Notes: a model not told the origin generated them from the sequence alone. A stretch of 14,846 nucleotides of DNA from Clostridia bacterium (GCA_007133365.1 SLMV01000225.1:1-14846); one strand, 5' to 3'. Shown: positions 1-7,381, counted from the stretch's first letter. Numbers and translations: made by a program.

Positions 1-22
1 CCAGGATCAAACTCTCCACTTA
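1..22 (-). rRNA. 16S rRNA, 5' end only (partial)
   Basis: The reverse complement of the first bases reads GGAGAGTTTGATCCTGG, the nearly universal 5' end of bacterial 16S rRNA (the 27F primer site). The gene runs off the left edge and only about 20 nt are present. The exact mature 5' end is approximate. It lies downstream of its own promoter and leader and of a tRNA-Gln/tRNA-Glu pair, all on the same strand. Confidence 0.93.
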
Positions 23-95
23 AATCTATCTCAAATGCCTAAAGCACCTAAGATGCATCTCCTAGCCCTTAATATCGCTTGGCTTCCTCAAATAT

Positions 96-132
96 ACACT
101 GTTCTTTTGTCAAAGATCGAAGGTTCTTCGAT
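96..132 (-). promoter_or_regulatory. rRNA leader boxB-boxA-like antitermination site
   Basis: In the rRNA leader (minus strand) a perfect 7-bp hairpin with arms ATCGAAG/CTTCGAT and a 3-nt loop (116-132) is followed at once by TCTTTGACAAAAGAACAGTG. The second part resembles the boxA-type motif of Firmicutes rrn leaders (TGCTCTTTGAAAACTGAAC) and E. coli boxA (TGCTCTTTAACA). Hairpin followed by boxA is the layout of a nut-like site that loads Nus factors for antitermination. The boxA match is partial and no function has been shown. The rest of the 23-175 leader shows no gene. Confidence 0.5.
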
Positions 133-181
133 AAAATTGTGACCGGCAAGTGGTAAAACTCTCTCCCAGTCACGGGTCTAT

Positions 182-210
182 ATACTAACAGGCGGATGCC
201 CCCTTGTCAA
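182..210 (-). promoter_or_regulatory. rRNA operon promoter
   Basis: On the minus strand there is a perfect -35 TTGACA (205-210), a 17-nt spacer and a -10 TAGTAT (182-187, four of six consensus bases). Transcription would start near 175, about 150 nt before the 16S 5' end. The sequence just upstream (about 211-232) is A/T-rich, as in UP elements of rRNA promoters. It lies between tRNA-Glu and 16S, so the rRNA operon does not depend on read-through from the tRNA pair. Confidence 0.8.
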
Positions 211-279
211 TACATTTTTTGATAAATTAAACAGTCGGGGTCATCATTAACAAGATGGTGCCTGTTCCCAAAAAAATAT

Positions 280-354
280 TGGTACCCCGTAGGGGACTCG
301 AACCCCTGCTACCGGCGTGAGAGGCCGGCGTCCTAACCGCTAGACGAACGGGGC
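280..354 (-). tRNA. tRNA-Glu (anticodon CTC)
   Basis: The cloverleaf is complete. Acceptor GCCCCGT pairs with ACGGGGT, the anticodon stem CCGGC/GCCGG encloses the loop CTCTCAC (anticodon CTC, reads GAG), and the T-loop is GTTCGAGTC. The discriminator is A and the 3' CCA is encoded (280-282). It lies 10 nt after tRNA-Gln on the same strand and ahead of the rRNA promoter, so the two tRNAs are probably one transcript. Confidence 0.96.
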
Positions 355-364
355 ACAAATCTTT

Positions 365-438
365 TGGCTGGGGGAGGAGGAGTCGAACCTCCACAACTAG
401 ATCCAGAGTCTAGCGCCCTACCATTAGACGATCCCCCA
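365..438 (-). tRNA. tRNA-Gln (anticodon CTG)
   Basis: Acceptor TGGGGGA pairs with TCCCCCA. The anticodon stem CTAGA/TCTAG encloses CTCTGGA (anticodon CTG, reads CAG), and the T-loop is GTTCGACTC. The discriminator is G and CCA is encoded. It is the first gene after the promoter at 507-535 and is followed by tRNA-Glu after 10 nt. Confidence 0.96.
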
Positions 439-506
439 TTACCAAATCTATTATAATCTCATACAAAAACCCAAAGATCGAACTGTCTCTCAATAGTGCA
501 GAATTG

Positions 507-535
507 ATTATAGACATGACCAAAAAACAAGTCAA
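507..535 (-). promoter_or_regulatory. Promoter for tRNA-Gln/tRNA-Glu
   Basis: On the minus strand, -35 TTGACT (530-535), a 17-nt spacer and a perfect -10 TATAAT (507-512) predict a start near 500, about 62 nt before tRNA-Gln. A second perfect TATAAT at 450-455 lies 11 nt before the tRNA but has no recognisable -35, so it could be a weak second promoter. The 439-631 interval contains no gene that I can support. Confidence 0.8.
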
Positions 536-620
536 GGGATTCCTCAGCCTAAAAACAGTCCATAACTTTCGCGAAAATCTGATCCAAAATGGCGTCATAC
601 TACCGCATTAAGCCGCCGCG

Positions 621-664
621 CCAAACAAATTGATGATGAGGGAGCGCTTTGCCCCCCCACCATC
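621..664 (-). terminator. Rho-independent terminator of the por operon
   Basis: Thirteen bases after the porB stop codon the minus-strand RNA can form a 14-bp stem. GATGGTGGGGGGGC (651-664) pairs with GCTCCCTCATCATC (632-645) with three G-U pairs, around an AAAGC loop. A T-rich tail, AATTTGTTTGG, follows. The stem strength and position fit an intrinsic terminator that separates porCDAB from the tRNA/rRNA unit. Confidence 0.75.
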
Positions 665-677
665 GATGTCATCGTAA

Positions 678-1610
678 TTATTCGCTATCATACTTTGAAA
701 GACGAAGGAGCCGTTCCCAATTCCGATCAACTTCTGCCTGTAATTCTTCTAAGATATGCTTATTCTCAGGCCGGAACAGATGCCGGAAACGTCCTTGTGG
801 CTTCAACCAGTCGCTCAGAGGTTTCTTTTCTTTTGGCTCGTAATTCATCTGATAACTACCATTCTCGACTTCAAACAGCGGCCAAAAACAAGTATCCACC
901 GCCAGACGGAGAATGCTGATGGACGAATCATCCGGTATCCGCCATCCCAAGGGGCAAGAAGAGAGAATATTTAAAAAGGCTGGTCCCTCAACCGCCAAGG
1001 CCTTCTTTACCTTCGTCATCAGGTCGCGCCAGTGTGCTGGTGTCGTCTGGGCCACGTAGGGAATATCATGGGCCGCCATAATATTTGTCAAGTTTTTTCG
1101 ATGCCCAGGTTTACCGGGTATTCGTTTGCCAACCGGACTGGTGCTGGTTTCGGCTCCAAGCGGTGTTGCGCTTGAGCGTTGAATGCCGGTATTCATATAA
1201 GCACCGTTGTCGTAGCAAATATATACCATGTCATGGCCGCGTTCCATCGCACCTGATAGCGACTGCAGGCCGATATCATACGTACCACCGTCACCACCAA
1301 AAGCCACAAACTTGATGTCCTTATCGACCGCACCCCGTGCTTTTAATGCACGATACGCCATCTCAATACCACTGACCGTAGCCGCAACATTCTCAAACGC
1401 ATTGTGGATCAAAGGGGTTCCCCATGCCGAATAAGGATAGATTGTCGTCGCCACTTCTAGACAGCCGGTAGCAACACCGGCAGCAATCGGCTGCTCTGCC
1501 GCCGCCAGCACCTGCCGAACAATAATCGGTGCACCACAACCGGCACACATTCGGTGACCCCCGGTGAAGGGAATCGTCTTCTTGGATAACTCCCGTAAAT
1601 TAATTGCCAT
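678..1610 (-). CDS. porB: Pyruvate (2-oxoacid):ferredoxin oxidoreductase, beta subunit
   Basis: This 310-aa protein is the thiamine diphosphate subunit of a four-subunit 2-oxoacid:ferredoxin oxidoreductase. The enzyme oxidatively decarboxylates pyruvate to acetyl-CoA and reduces ferredoxin in the cytoplasm, and it is reversible. Cys22 and Cys25 (MCAGCGAP), Cys50 and Cys219 (SSCPLGW) match the positions that bind the proximal [4Fe-4S] cluster. GGDGG at 105-109 and NGAYMNTG at 135-142 form the TPP/Mg2+ motif. The ATG at 1610 is preferred because a GGGAGG ribosome site lies 6-11 nt before it; an in-frame start further upstream would run into porA. It is the last gene of porCDAB, 13 nt after porA, and is followed by a terminator. 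Specificity for pyruvate rather than another 2-oxoacid is inferred from family resemblance. Confidence 0.93.
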   Translation of the reverse strand: MAINLRELSKKTIPFTGGHRMCAGCGAPIIVRQVLAAAEQPIAAGVATGCLEVATTIYPYSAWGTPLIHNAFENVAATVSGIEMAYRALKARGAVDKDIKFVAFGGDGGTYDIGLQSLSGAMERGHDMVYICYDNGAYMNTGIQRSSATPLGAETSTSPVGKRIPGKPGHRKNLTNIMAAHDIPYVAQTTPAHWRDLMTKVKKALAVEGPAFLNILSSCPLGWRIPDDSSISILRLAVDTCFWPLFEVENGSYQMNYEPKEKKPLSDWLKPQGRFRHLFRPENKHILEELQAEVDRNWERLLRLSKYDSE

Positions 1611-1623
1611 ACTTAACCTCCCG

Positions 1624-2823
1624 TCACTCCCTAACGCCGAGGTAGGTGATCGGTTGACTGACCCGACCACTCTCACCCATTCGTAAGGTATCATCGAACA
1701 CTTTTCGAAGATCGTGGGGCTTCACATCGCGTCCACCAAGCCCGTAAATATAATTTGACGTCAATGGTGCTCGCTCACAATCATAAAGAGCGTGACGTAC
1801 ACCATGAAATAGCGGGCCGCCTGCCGTCGAAAAGGTATCCGAACGGTCCATAACGGCAACGGCTCGTCGTCCGGCTAGCGCTGAGACCAATTGTTGCATC
1901 GGAAATGGTCGGAACGTCCTGAGTTTGATCAAACCAACCGGGTGCCCCTCATCGCGCATCGCATCCACAACATCTTTCGCGGTACCAGCAGTGCTTCCCA
2001 AAACAATCATGAGCGCTTCGGCATCGGAAGCACGATACGCTTCAAAAAACCCATATTCCCGACCCGTTAGCTCCTCGTATTCCACCGCAATCTGAGGAAT
2101 CACATCGAGCGCCTTCTTCATGCCTTCGACTTGTTGCCGTTTGTGTTCAAAATACCAATCCTGGAGATCGAGTGGTCCGTACGTCGCCGGATTGTCGACA
2201 TCCAATAAGGAATACTCGGGTTTACGAAGACCAATAAATTTCGTCACCATCTCATCCGGCAACATAAACAAATTATCCATCGCATGGCTAATGATAAATC
2301 CATCAAGGCATACCATGACCGGTAATTCCACATCGGGGTGCTCAGCGATACGGATCGCTTGCAACGTATTGTCATAGGCTTCTTGAGCATTTTCAGAGAA
2401 CAACTGTATCCAGCCGGAATCACGTGCGCCCATGGTATCGGAATGATCGCAGTGGATATTGATCGGAGCACTAAGTGCCCGGTTAACCACCGGCATCACG
2501 ATTGGCAAGCGATTCGATGCCGCAATGTAAAGAATCTCCCACATGAGAGCAAGGCCATTCGCTGAAGTGGCTGTCATCGCGCGCGCTCCTGCTGCTGCCG
2601 CACCGACTGCAGCGCTCATGGCACTATGTTCGCTCTCGACCCGTTCAAAAACCGTATCAACATCACCATCGGCAACAAAGCCGGAAAAAATCTGGACAAT
2701 CTCAGTTTGAGGGGTAATAGGATAGGCTGCCACAACATCCGGATTAATCTGTTTCATGGCATGTGCGACCGCTTCATTACCCGTTAGAGCTACTCGATTC
2801 TCCGGTTGAGTAGCGAGATTCAT
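1624..2823 (-). CDS. porA: Pyruvate (2-oxoacid):ferredoxin oxidoreductase, alpha subunit
   Basis: This 399-aa protein matches the usual length of the alpha subunit (PFOR domains I and II). AYPITPQTE at 33-41 is the domain I signature that helps form the TPP/substrate pocket. ESEHSAMSAAVGAAAAGARAMTATSANG, from about residue 64, is the conserved glycine/alanine-rich block. The C-terminal part (from about residue 260) resembles domain II, with MIVLGSTAGTAKDVVDAMR. The ATG start has a GAGGAG ribosome site about 9 nt upstream. It is flanked by porD (27-nt gap) and porB (13-nt gap) and is surely co-transcribed. It works as a complex with PorB, PorC and PorD. Confidence 0.94.
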   Translation of the reverse strand: MNLATQPENRVALTGNEAVAHAMKQINPDVVAAYPITPQTEIVQIFSGFVADGDVDTVFERVESEHSAMSAAVGAAAAGARAMTATSANGLALMWEILYIAASNRLPIVMPVVNRALSAPINIHCDHSDTMGARDSGWIQLFSENAQEAYDNTLQAIRIAEHPDVELPVMVCLDGFIISHAMDNLFMLPDEMVTKFIGLRKPEYSLLDVDNPATYGPLDLQDWYFEHKRQQVEGMKKALDVIPQIAVEYEELTGREYGFFEAYRASDAEALMIVLGSTAGTAKDVVDAMRDEGHPVGLIKLRTFRPFPMQQLVSALAGRRAVAVMDRSDTFSTAGGPLFHGVRHALYDCERAPLTSNYIYGLGGRDVKPHDLRKVFDDTLRMGESGRVSQPITYLGVRE

Positions 2824-2850
2824 GTCATCATCTCCTCTCGCAGGGTAATA

Positions 2851-3174
2851 CTAATATTCCTCACTAACCATCTCGATGGCACCCTCTTTGGGACATTCTG
2901 CAGCACAAATTCCACACCCCTTGCAGTGGTCCAAATCCATCCCAATGACTTCACCATCTTCATTGACCATAATCGAAGAGTCTGGGCAAAAGACCCAGCA
3001 AAGACGACATTGAATACAAATATCGGCATTATAGATCGGCCGAAAGGTACGCCAGCCGCCCGTAATATATTCTGACGCATTACCTCCACGTGGTATTACA
3101 CCCGCTCGCGGGACGTCTTTCCAAGTATCAGTTGGCTTGGGTGTTTGCCAAGAACCCTTTTCGTTGCTGGTCAT
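2851..3174 (-). CDS. porD: 2-oxoacid:ferredoxin oxidoreductase, delta (2x[4Fe-4S] ferredoxin) subunit
   Basis: This 107-aa protein is the electron-transfer subunit of the Por complex. Two classic [4Fe-4S] motifs are visible: Cys53-x2-Cys56-x2-Cys59-x3-Cys63 (CIQCRLCWVFCP) and Cys84-x2-Cys87-x2-Cys90-x3-Cys94 (CKGCGICAAECP). The preceding ~50 residues (PRAGVIPRGGNASEYITGGW) are the typical PorD N-terminal extension that wraps the partner subunits. The ATG overlaps the porC stop codon (ATGA), with AAGGAGGTG about 10 nt upstream, so translation is probably coupled. Electrons from PorB should pass through these clusters to an external ferredoxin. Confidence 0.94.
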   Translation of the reverse strand: MTSNEKGSWQTPKPTDTWKDVPRAGVIPRGGNASEYITGGWRTFRPIYNADICIQCRLCWVFCPDSSIMVNEDGEVIGMDLDHCKGCGICAAECPKEGAIEMVSEEY

Positions 3175-3749
3175 TCCGCCTGCACCTCCTTATAGGCCCT
3201 CTTGATGGCTTCGAGGTTACCGGAAACAATCTCGGGCCGACCCGAAAATTTCTTATTGAGTTCGTCTTCCATCTGTTCGATAAAGGGCTCGTACTCCAGC
3301 ATATCCGTCGCTCGAATAACGGCGCCGAGCATCGGCGTGTTAGGGATCCTCCGACCGATCGCTTCCGTTGAAATGCGATCAGCATTGACCGTAAAAATCT
3401 TGAAATGCTTGGTATCCAGCTGGTCTCGCACTTTTCCCGGTGATCTTTCCGTATTGACCACTATAACACCATCGTCAACCAAACCCTCAGTCAAATCGGT
3501 GGCCACCATAAGGGTCGGATCGAGAACGACCACAACATCCGGATTCGTCACTGCTGAGCGTATCCGAATCGGCTTTGGCGATATCCGGGTAAAGGACGTG
3601 ACTGGCGCTCCCCGACGCTCCGGCCCATATTCGGGAAAGGCCTGAATGTAACGCCCAACCGCTGATGCCGCTTCCGCGAGCAGATTGGCGGCCGTTTTGG
3701 CGCCCTGCCCCCCACGACCATGCCATCTGATTTCCAATATCTTTGTCAT
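3171..3749 (-). CDS. porC: 2-oxoacid:ferredoxin oxidoreductase, gamma subunit
   Basis: This 192-aa protein is the gamma (domain III) subunit. The N-terminal WHGRGGQGAKTAANLLAEAA (from residue 9) is the family signature, followed by PEYGPERRGAPVTSFTRIS, also typical. The ATG at 3749 is chosen because GAGGAGG lies about 8 nt upstream. A GTG 15 nt earlier sits in the ribosome site itself and is unlikely. It is the first gene of porCDAB and lies 309 bp after recR. A promoter (3909-3937) and a candidate leader hairpin lie in that gap. Its end overlaps the porD start by 4 nt. Confidence 0.93.
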   Translation of the reverse strand: MTKILEIRWHGRGGQGAKTAANLLAEAASAVGRYIQAFPEYGPERRGAPVTSFTRISPKPIRIRSAVTNPDVVVVLDPTLMVATDLTEGLVDDGVIVVNTERSPGKVRDQLDTKHFKIFTVNADRISTEAIGRRIPNTPMLGAVIRATDMLEYEPFIEQMEDELNKKFSGRPEIVSGNLEAIKRAYKEVQAE

Positions 3750-3842
3750 AGGTCCCCTCCTCACTGCTCCTCGGTCAACAAATCAATGCGTATCCGTAAA
3801 CCCGTGGCACCTGCTGGGCTACTTGACACTTCAATGCTGAGC

Positions 3843-3883
3843 AAAAAAAAGTCCCGTTACCACGGTATTTTGACAGTCGGGTT
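3843..3883 (-). promoter_or_regulatory. Candidate hairpin plus U8 in the porC leader
   Basis: In the por 5' leader the minus strand reads CCGTGGTAACGG (3857-3868), then GAC and eight T residues (3843-3850). CCGT/ACGG is only a 4-bp stem. GTC...GAC outside it, or an alternative CCCG...CGGG pairing (3852-3855 with 3879-3882), could strengthen it. The U8 tract 94 nt before porC and downstream of the promoter is the layout of an attenuator or a weak terminator. The stem is short, so this is tentative. Confidence 0.3.
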
Positions 3884-3908
3884 CTTTAAATTACACAAAG
3901 TCAAATGT

Positions 3909-3937
3909 AGTCTAACACGGTGCCTATAGAGCGTCAA
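3909..3937 (-). promoter_or_regulatory. Promoter for porCDAB
   Basis: On the minus strand, -35 TTGACG (3932-3937), a 17-nt spacer and -10 TAGACT (3909-3914, four of six) predict a start near 3902. That gives a leader of about 150 nt before porC. It is the best promoter match in the recR-porC gap. Confidence 0.55.
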
Positions 3938-3977
3938 GGAACGCCCACATCACAGGCTAAAGGCCCCTAAAACACCC

Positions 3978-4013
3978 AAGCGGAGATGAATGATGATATT
4001 CTTCATTTCGCTT
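3978..4013 (-). terminator. Weak terminator candidate after recR
   Basis: About 45 nt after the recR stop the minus-strand RNA can pair AAGCG with CGCTT and, inside that, ATGAA with TTCAT. GGGTGTTTTAGG follows. The stem is interrupted and the T-run is short, so it may only weakly separate the dnaX-ybaB-recR transcript from por. Confidence 0.3.
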
Positions 4014-4058
4014 AACGAGATAAACCTACCCCAACAGTGGGAATATAATCGACAGCCT

Positions 4059-4673
4059 CTATGAGTCCGTCTCCATGACCCGCCGCCCCTCTAAAGCGCG
4101 GACCAGCGTGGCATCATCGGCATAGTCGAGATCTCCACCTTCAGGCAACCCCCTGGCGATACGCGTCACCTTGATCCCCAAGGGATTTAGCAACCGTGCT
4201 AGATAAAGGGCCGTTGCCTCCCCTTCAACCGTAGGGTCGGTCGCCACAATAACTTCACGAACCTTACCGTCTCGCAATCGTTCGAGCAGTTCTCCGATCC
4301 GTAATTCTTCGGGACCAATCCCATCCATCGGTGACAAAACGCCACCCAAAACATGATAACGTCCGTGATATTCTCGCGTCTTCTCCATCGCCACAACGTC
4401 GGAGGAATCCCCTAAAACACATATCGTTGAGCAATCACGGTCCTCATCTCCGCAAATCTCACACGGGTCAGCATCCGTTAGGTTTCCACAAATTGAACAA
4501 TGCTGAACGCGCTGTTTGGCCTCAACCAACGAACGAGCCAATGATTTGATCTCCGATTCCGGACGGTTGATTAAGTGCATTGCCAAACGTTGTGCTGATT
4601 TAGGCCCGATACCCGGCAATTTTGTCAGCTCTTCGATAAGGCGGCTGATTGATGGTGCAAAGTACGTCCTCAC
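4059..4673 (-). CDS. recR: Recombination mediator protein RecR
   Basis: This 204-aa protein is of normal RecR length. RecR works with RecF and RecO to load RecA on gapped single-stranded DNA. A helix-hairpin-helix (KLPGIGPKSAQRLA, from residue 18) is followed by a four-cysteine zinc finger (Cys59, Cys62, Cys71, Cys74). A Toprim domain comes next, from about residue 82, with LGDSSDVVAMEKT and VLGGVLSPMDGIGPE. The start is GTG at 4673, which gives the usual short N-terminus before SISRLIEELTKLPG. A moderate AGGGG site overlaps the end of ybaB. It lies 14 nt after ybaB, the standard dnaX-ybaB-recR operon of Gram-positive bacteria. Confidence 0.97.
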   Translation of the reverse strand: MRTYFAPSISRLIEELTKLPGIGPKSAQRLAMHLINRPESEIKSLARSLVEAKQRVQHCSICGNLTDADPCEICGDEDRDCSTICVLGDSSDVVAMEKTREYHGRYHVLGGVLSPMDGIGPEELRIGELLERLRDGKVREVIVATDPTVEGEATALYLARLLNPLGIKVTRIARGLPEGGDLDYADDATLVRALEGRRVMETDS

Positions 4674-4687
4674 TAGTTGCTTCGCCC

Positions 4688-5011
4688 CTAAAGACCGGGA
4701 ATATTGGGCAGATTAAGCCCGCCGGTTATTTTTTGCATTTCCTCTTGCACCATGTCCTGGGCCGATCGTAGCCCCTCGTTCACCGCCGCAATGATAAGGT
4801 CACGAAGCATCTCTGTATCCTCTGGATCGACGGCTTCCGGATTAATCTCAAGCTCAACTAACTCCATCCCACCATTGACAGTTGCCCGGACGACCCCACC
4901 ACCGGATTGGGCTTCAACGGTCTTATCCTTGACTTCTTCCTGCATCGCTTCCATATCTTTTTGCATTTTTTGAATCTGCTGCATCATTTTCCCCATGTTT
5001 CCGAAATTCAT
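4688..5011 (-). CDS. ybaB: YbaB/EbfC family nucleoid-associated protein
   Basis: This 107-aa protein belongs to the YbaB/EbfC family of small dimeric DNA-binding proteins. It has the usual methionine/glutamine-rich N-terminal helix (from MGKMMQQIQKMQKDMEAMQEE), the VEAQSGGGVVRATVNG strand region at about 32-47, and the C-terminal amphipathic helix (LIIAAVNEGLRSAQDMVQEEM). The ATG has AAAGGGG 7 nt upstream. It lies 24 nt after dnaX and 14 nt before recR, the near-universal order that led to its being linked with replication and repair. Confidence 0.95.
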   Translation of the reverse strand: MNFGNMGKMMQQIQKMQKDMEAMQEEVKDKTVEAQSGGGVVRATVNGGMELVELEINPEAVDPEDTEMLRDLIIAAVNEGLRSAQDMVQEEMQKITGGLNLPNIPGL

Positions 5012-5035
5012 ACGAAACCCCTTTCATCGCTGAGA

Positions 5036-6835
5036 TTATGAGCGCTGGTTCGGCCCTGACTCTGAACGTTTCATCTCGCTCCATTTACCAAGCACTGTAC
5101 CATCAAATGCTTGGACGATATCCTCGACACTGGAATAATCCGTTTTCGGCTCCTCGTTAGATGACTGGGATGCCTCCGTAACGCGTTTCTCGCCCTCATC
5201 CGAAGGGTTTTCCTCTCTTTCATCAGAAGGCATCGACTCGGAAGCCCTTTCTTTCCCGGCATTGAATTCGTCATCTTTGGAGAAATCAGACTCAAAAACG
5301 CACTGGATCCTTAAGCGTTTGCCCAATAACCTCTCCAACACACGTTCCAAGACCGCTCGATTCTCATTCTCCGTACGCTCCCGATGAAAAGAAAACTCAT
5401 CTTCAAATACAATAAGAAAACGATCCTCTGTGATCGGTCCGGGACGAGCTGGTTGCAACAAAGCATGCGCTGGCATGCTTTCCTTCTTCACTTCTGATTT
5501 AAATCGTTCCCAAAAGGCCGTTACTCGATCAGACCCTTCCAACTGTTCTTTATTAATCCGAGACTTCGTAGCCTCAGGTGTTCGTCGAGACATTTCCTCC
5601 TTGCTCTTCTCAATCAGTGTTTTCTTCTTCCCTCGATCGGCCGGCTCTTTCGTTTTGCCCACCACAACATCCGGCTTGAGCGCCTTCTCCGTTACTGCCA
5701 CTTCTGAGTCATTATAGGCAATTCCCCCAAGACGGATGGTGGCCATCTCAAGCAGAAACCGAGGTTGGGCAGCATACCGGATCCGAAATTCAACATCCGA
5801 TAATTGATCAACCGCCGACAGCAATTGCTCTAGATTGAACCCATCGGCAATCTGCTGCAGTCGTTTTGAAAACTCTGCCGGTAATAACGGCTCATAACTG
5901 CCACCACTTGCTCGATAAAGGAGTAGGTCGCGGTATAACCCAAGAATTTCGCGGATAAAGTGCCCAATGTCTGCACCGCCGAGGGAAACCTCTTCCACTA
6001 ACTGCAAGAGTTTACCAACATCACCCTGTTGCATCAACTCGGCATATTGAAATAAGACATCGCGCGCCACCGTCCCCATGACCTGACGAACATCCGATTC
6101 CTCAATAGGTCCGCTGGAATAATCACGACACTGCTCAAGCAAACCAAGTGCATCACGAACCGAACCCTCGGCCGCCATCGCCATCGAATAAAGCGCCGCG
6201 TCTTCGACTTCCAAACTCGCTTCGTCGGCAACTTGACGTAATCGCTCGACAATTTCGCGCACCGTGAGAAATCGAAAATCAAAGCGCTGACACCGCGACT
6301 GTATCGTTATCGGAATCTTGTGCGGCTCCGTTGTGGCCAAGATAAAAATGACGTGGGCAGGTGGTTCTTCTAGCGTCTTTAAAAGCGCGTTAAAGGCTTC
6401 GGCCGTTAGCATGTGGGCTTCATCGAGGATATAGACACGATATCGACCATGAATACTGGCGTAAGGAACGCGCTCCTGAAGCTCTCGGATGTCGTCAATG
6501 CCACGATTGGAAGCCGCATCCATTTCGATGATTGTCATCGAATTTCCAGCCAGAATGCTCATACAGGCATCGCATTCACCGCACGGCTCGACCTGGGTTA
6601 CATCTTTGGTTACCTCTCCGGTTAACTCGTGACAGTTGACCGCCTGCGCGAGAATTCTAGCAACACTTGTCTTTCCCGTACCTCTCGGTCCGGCAAATAT
6701 ATAAGCATGACCAATTTGATCCCGACCAATCGCATTCCGAAGAGTCGTGACGATGTGCTCCTGACCCACCATTTCATCAAAACGACGTGGCCGCCATTTG
6801 CGATACAGGGAGGACCCTTGCAACTGATTCACCAT
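5036..6835 (-). CDS. dnaX: DNA polymerase III subunit tau (clamp loader ATPase)
   Basis: This 599-aa clamp-loader subunit loads the sliding clamp at the replication fork. The AAA+ domain has Walker A GPRGTGKT (49-56), zinc ligands Cys68, Cys85, Cys88 and Cys91, Walker B YILDEAHM (135-142), sensor 1 LATTEPHKIP (166-175), the SRC motif (180-182) and sensor 2 GSVRDAL. Domain III follows. The C-terminal part, from about residue 375, is charged and weakly conserved, as in other tau proteins. I saw no A-AAA-AAG slippery heptamer, so no programmed gamma frameshift is evident. The start is uncertain: ATG at 6835 gives the expected N-terminus, while a GTG at 6850 adds five residues. Neither has a Shine-Dalgarno sequence. 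It lies downstream of SRP RNA. Confidence 0.95.
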   Translation of the reverse strand: MVNQLQGSSLYRKWRPRRFDEMVGQEHIVTTLRNAIGRDQIGHAYIFAGPRGTGKTSVARILAQAVNCHELTGEVTKDVTQVEPCGECDACMSILAGNSMTIIEMDAASNRGIDDIRELQERVPYASIHGRYRVYILDEAHMLTAEAFNALLKTLEEPPAHVIFILATTEPHKIPITIQSRCQRFDFRFLTVREIVERLRQVADEASLEVEDAALYSMAMAAEGSVRDALGLLEQCRDYSSGPIEESDVRQVMGTVARDVLFQYAELMQQGDVGKLLQLVEEVSLGGADIGHFIREILGLYRDLLLYRASGGSYEPLLPAEFSKRLQQIADGFNLEQLLSAVDQLSDVEFRIRYAAQPRFLLEMATIRLGGIAYNDSEVAVTEKALKPDVVVGKTKEPADRGKKKTLIEKSKEEMSRRTPEATKSRINKEQLEGSDRVTAFWERFKSEVKKESMPAHALLQPARPGPITEDRFLIVFEDEFSFHRERTENENRAVLERVLERLLGKRLRIQCVFESDFSKDDEFNAGKERASESMPSDEREENPSDEGEKRVTEASQSSNEEPKTDYSSVEDIVQAFDGTVLGKWSEMKRSESGPNQRS

Positions 6836-6903
6836 CCAATCGGAGGGCACATTCTATGAAGGTAGCATCATTCCGTTTAAGTAGCGTAGCAGGCTTCTAA
6901 AGA

Positions 6904-7174
6904 TGGCCGTGCACCTTCCGTTGACTCGCTCTGATGAGCGTAACCCACACAGTTAGCTCGGACTCGGCACCCCCACGGCACATGAAAGGTCGTGCTTACC
7001 GCTGCTCCCTTCCGGGCCTGACGGGGTTCACACGTTTTCATTGCGTGGGACCCAGTCGTCAACACCACTTGTGTGGGGCAGACCCCACCATCACGTAGCC
7101 GCGGGAAGGAGTTCAACCCCGCTATAGCGGTTTGCGGGTTCAGGGCACCGCTACCTCCCCGTCTAGCACGGCCA
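6904..7174 (-). ncRNA. ffs: Signal recognition particle RNA, large Gram-positive type
   Basis: The minus strand contains CAGGCCCGGAAGGGAGCAGC (7001-7020), the conserved SRP54 (Ffh) binding helix 8. Its 5' part (GGGGAGGTAGCGGTGCCCTG, then GTGGTGTTGACGACTGGGTCC) and 3' part (GTGCCG...GAGCTAACTG, GGAAGGTGCACGG) closely follow B. subtilis scRNA, including the Alu domain that E. coli 4.5S RNA lacks. The ends are set by perfect pairing of GGCCGTGC (7166-7173) with GCACGGCC (6905-6912), giving about 270 nt. It guides Ffh to signal peptides of nascent membrane and secreted proteins. The tadA-scr-dnaX context is the same as in Bacillus. Confidence 0.96.
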
Positions 7175-7186
7175 ATATTTGTGGTG

Positions 7187-7275
7187 CGGAGAGGGTGGGA
7201 TTTGAACCCACGAGGCGCATTAACGCCTACACGCTTTCCAGGCGTGCTCCTTTAGCCGGACTCGGACACCTCTCC
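7187..7275 (-). tRNA. tRNA-Ser (anticodon GGA)
   Basis: Acceptor GGAGAGG pairs with CCTCTCC. The anticodon stem CACGC/GCGTG encloses CTGGAAA (anticodon GGA, reads TCC/TCT). A long variable arm typical of class II tRNA-Ser (about TAGGCGTTAATGCGCCTC) and the T-loop GTTCAAATC are present. After discriminator G the DNA reads CACCA rather than CCA, so CCA is probably added by nucleotidyltransferase. It lies 14 nt after tRNA-Ser(CGA) and 12 nt before SRP RNA, suggesting one precursor. Confidence 0.95.
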
Positions 7276-7289
7276 AGATTATAAAATTT

Positions 7290-7381
<92 letters not shown>

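Noticed and set aside
3750..3764. GTG start for porC five codons upstream
   Set aside because: It overlaps the ribosome site that serves the ATG at 3749, and the added residues are not typical of PorC.
5036..6835. Programmed frameshift in dnaX making a gamma subunit
   Set aside because: I found no A-AAA-AAG-type slippery heptamer in the reading frame; the lysine-rich stretch reads AAG AAG AAA.
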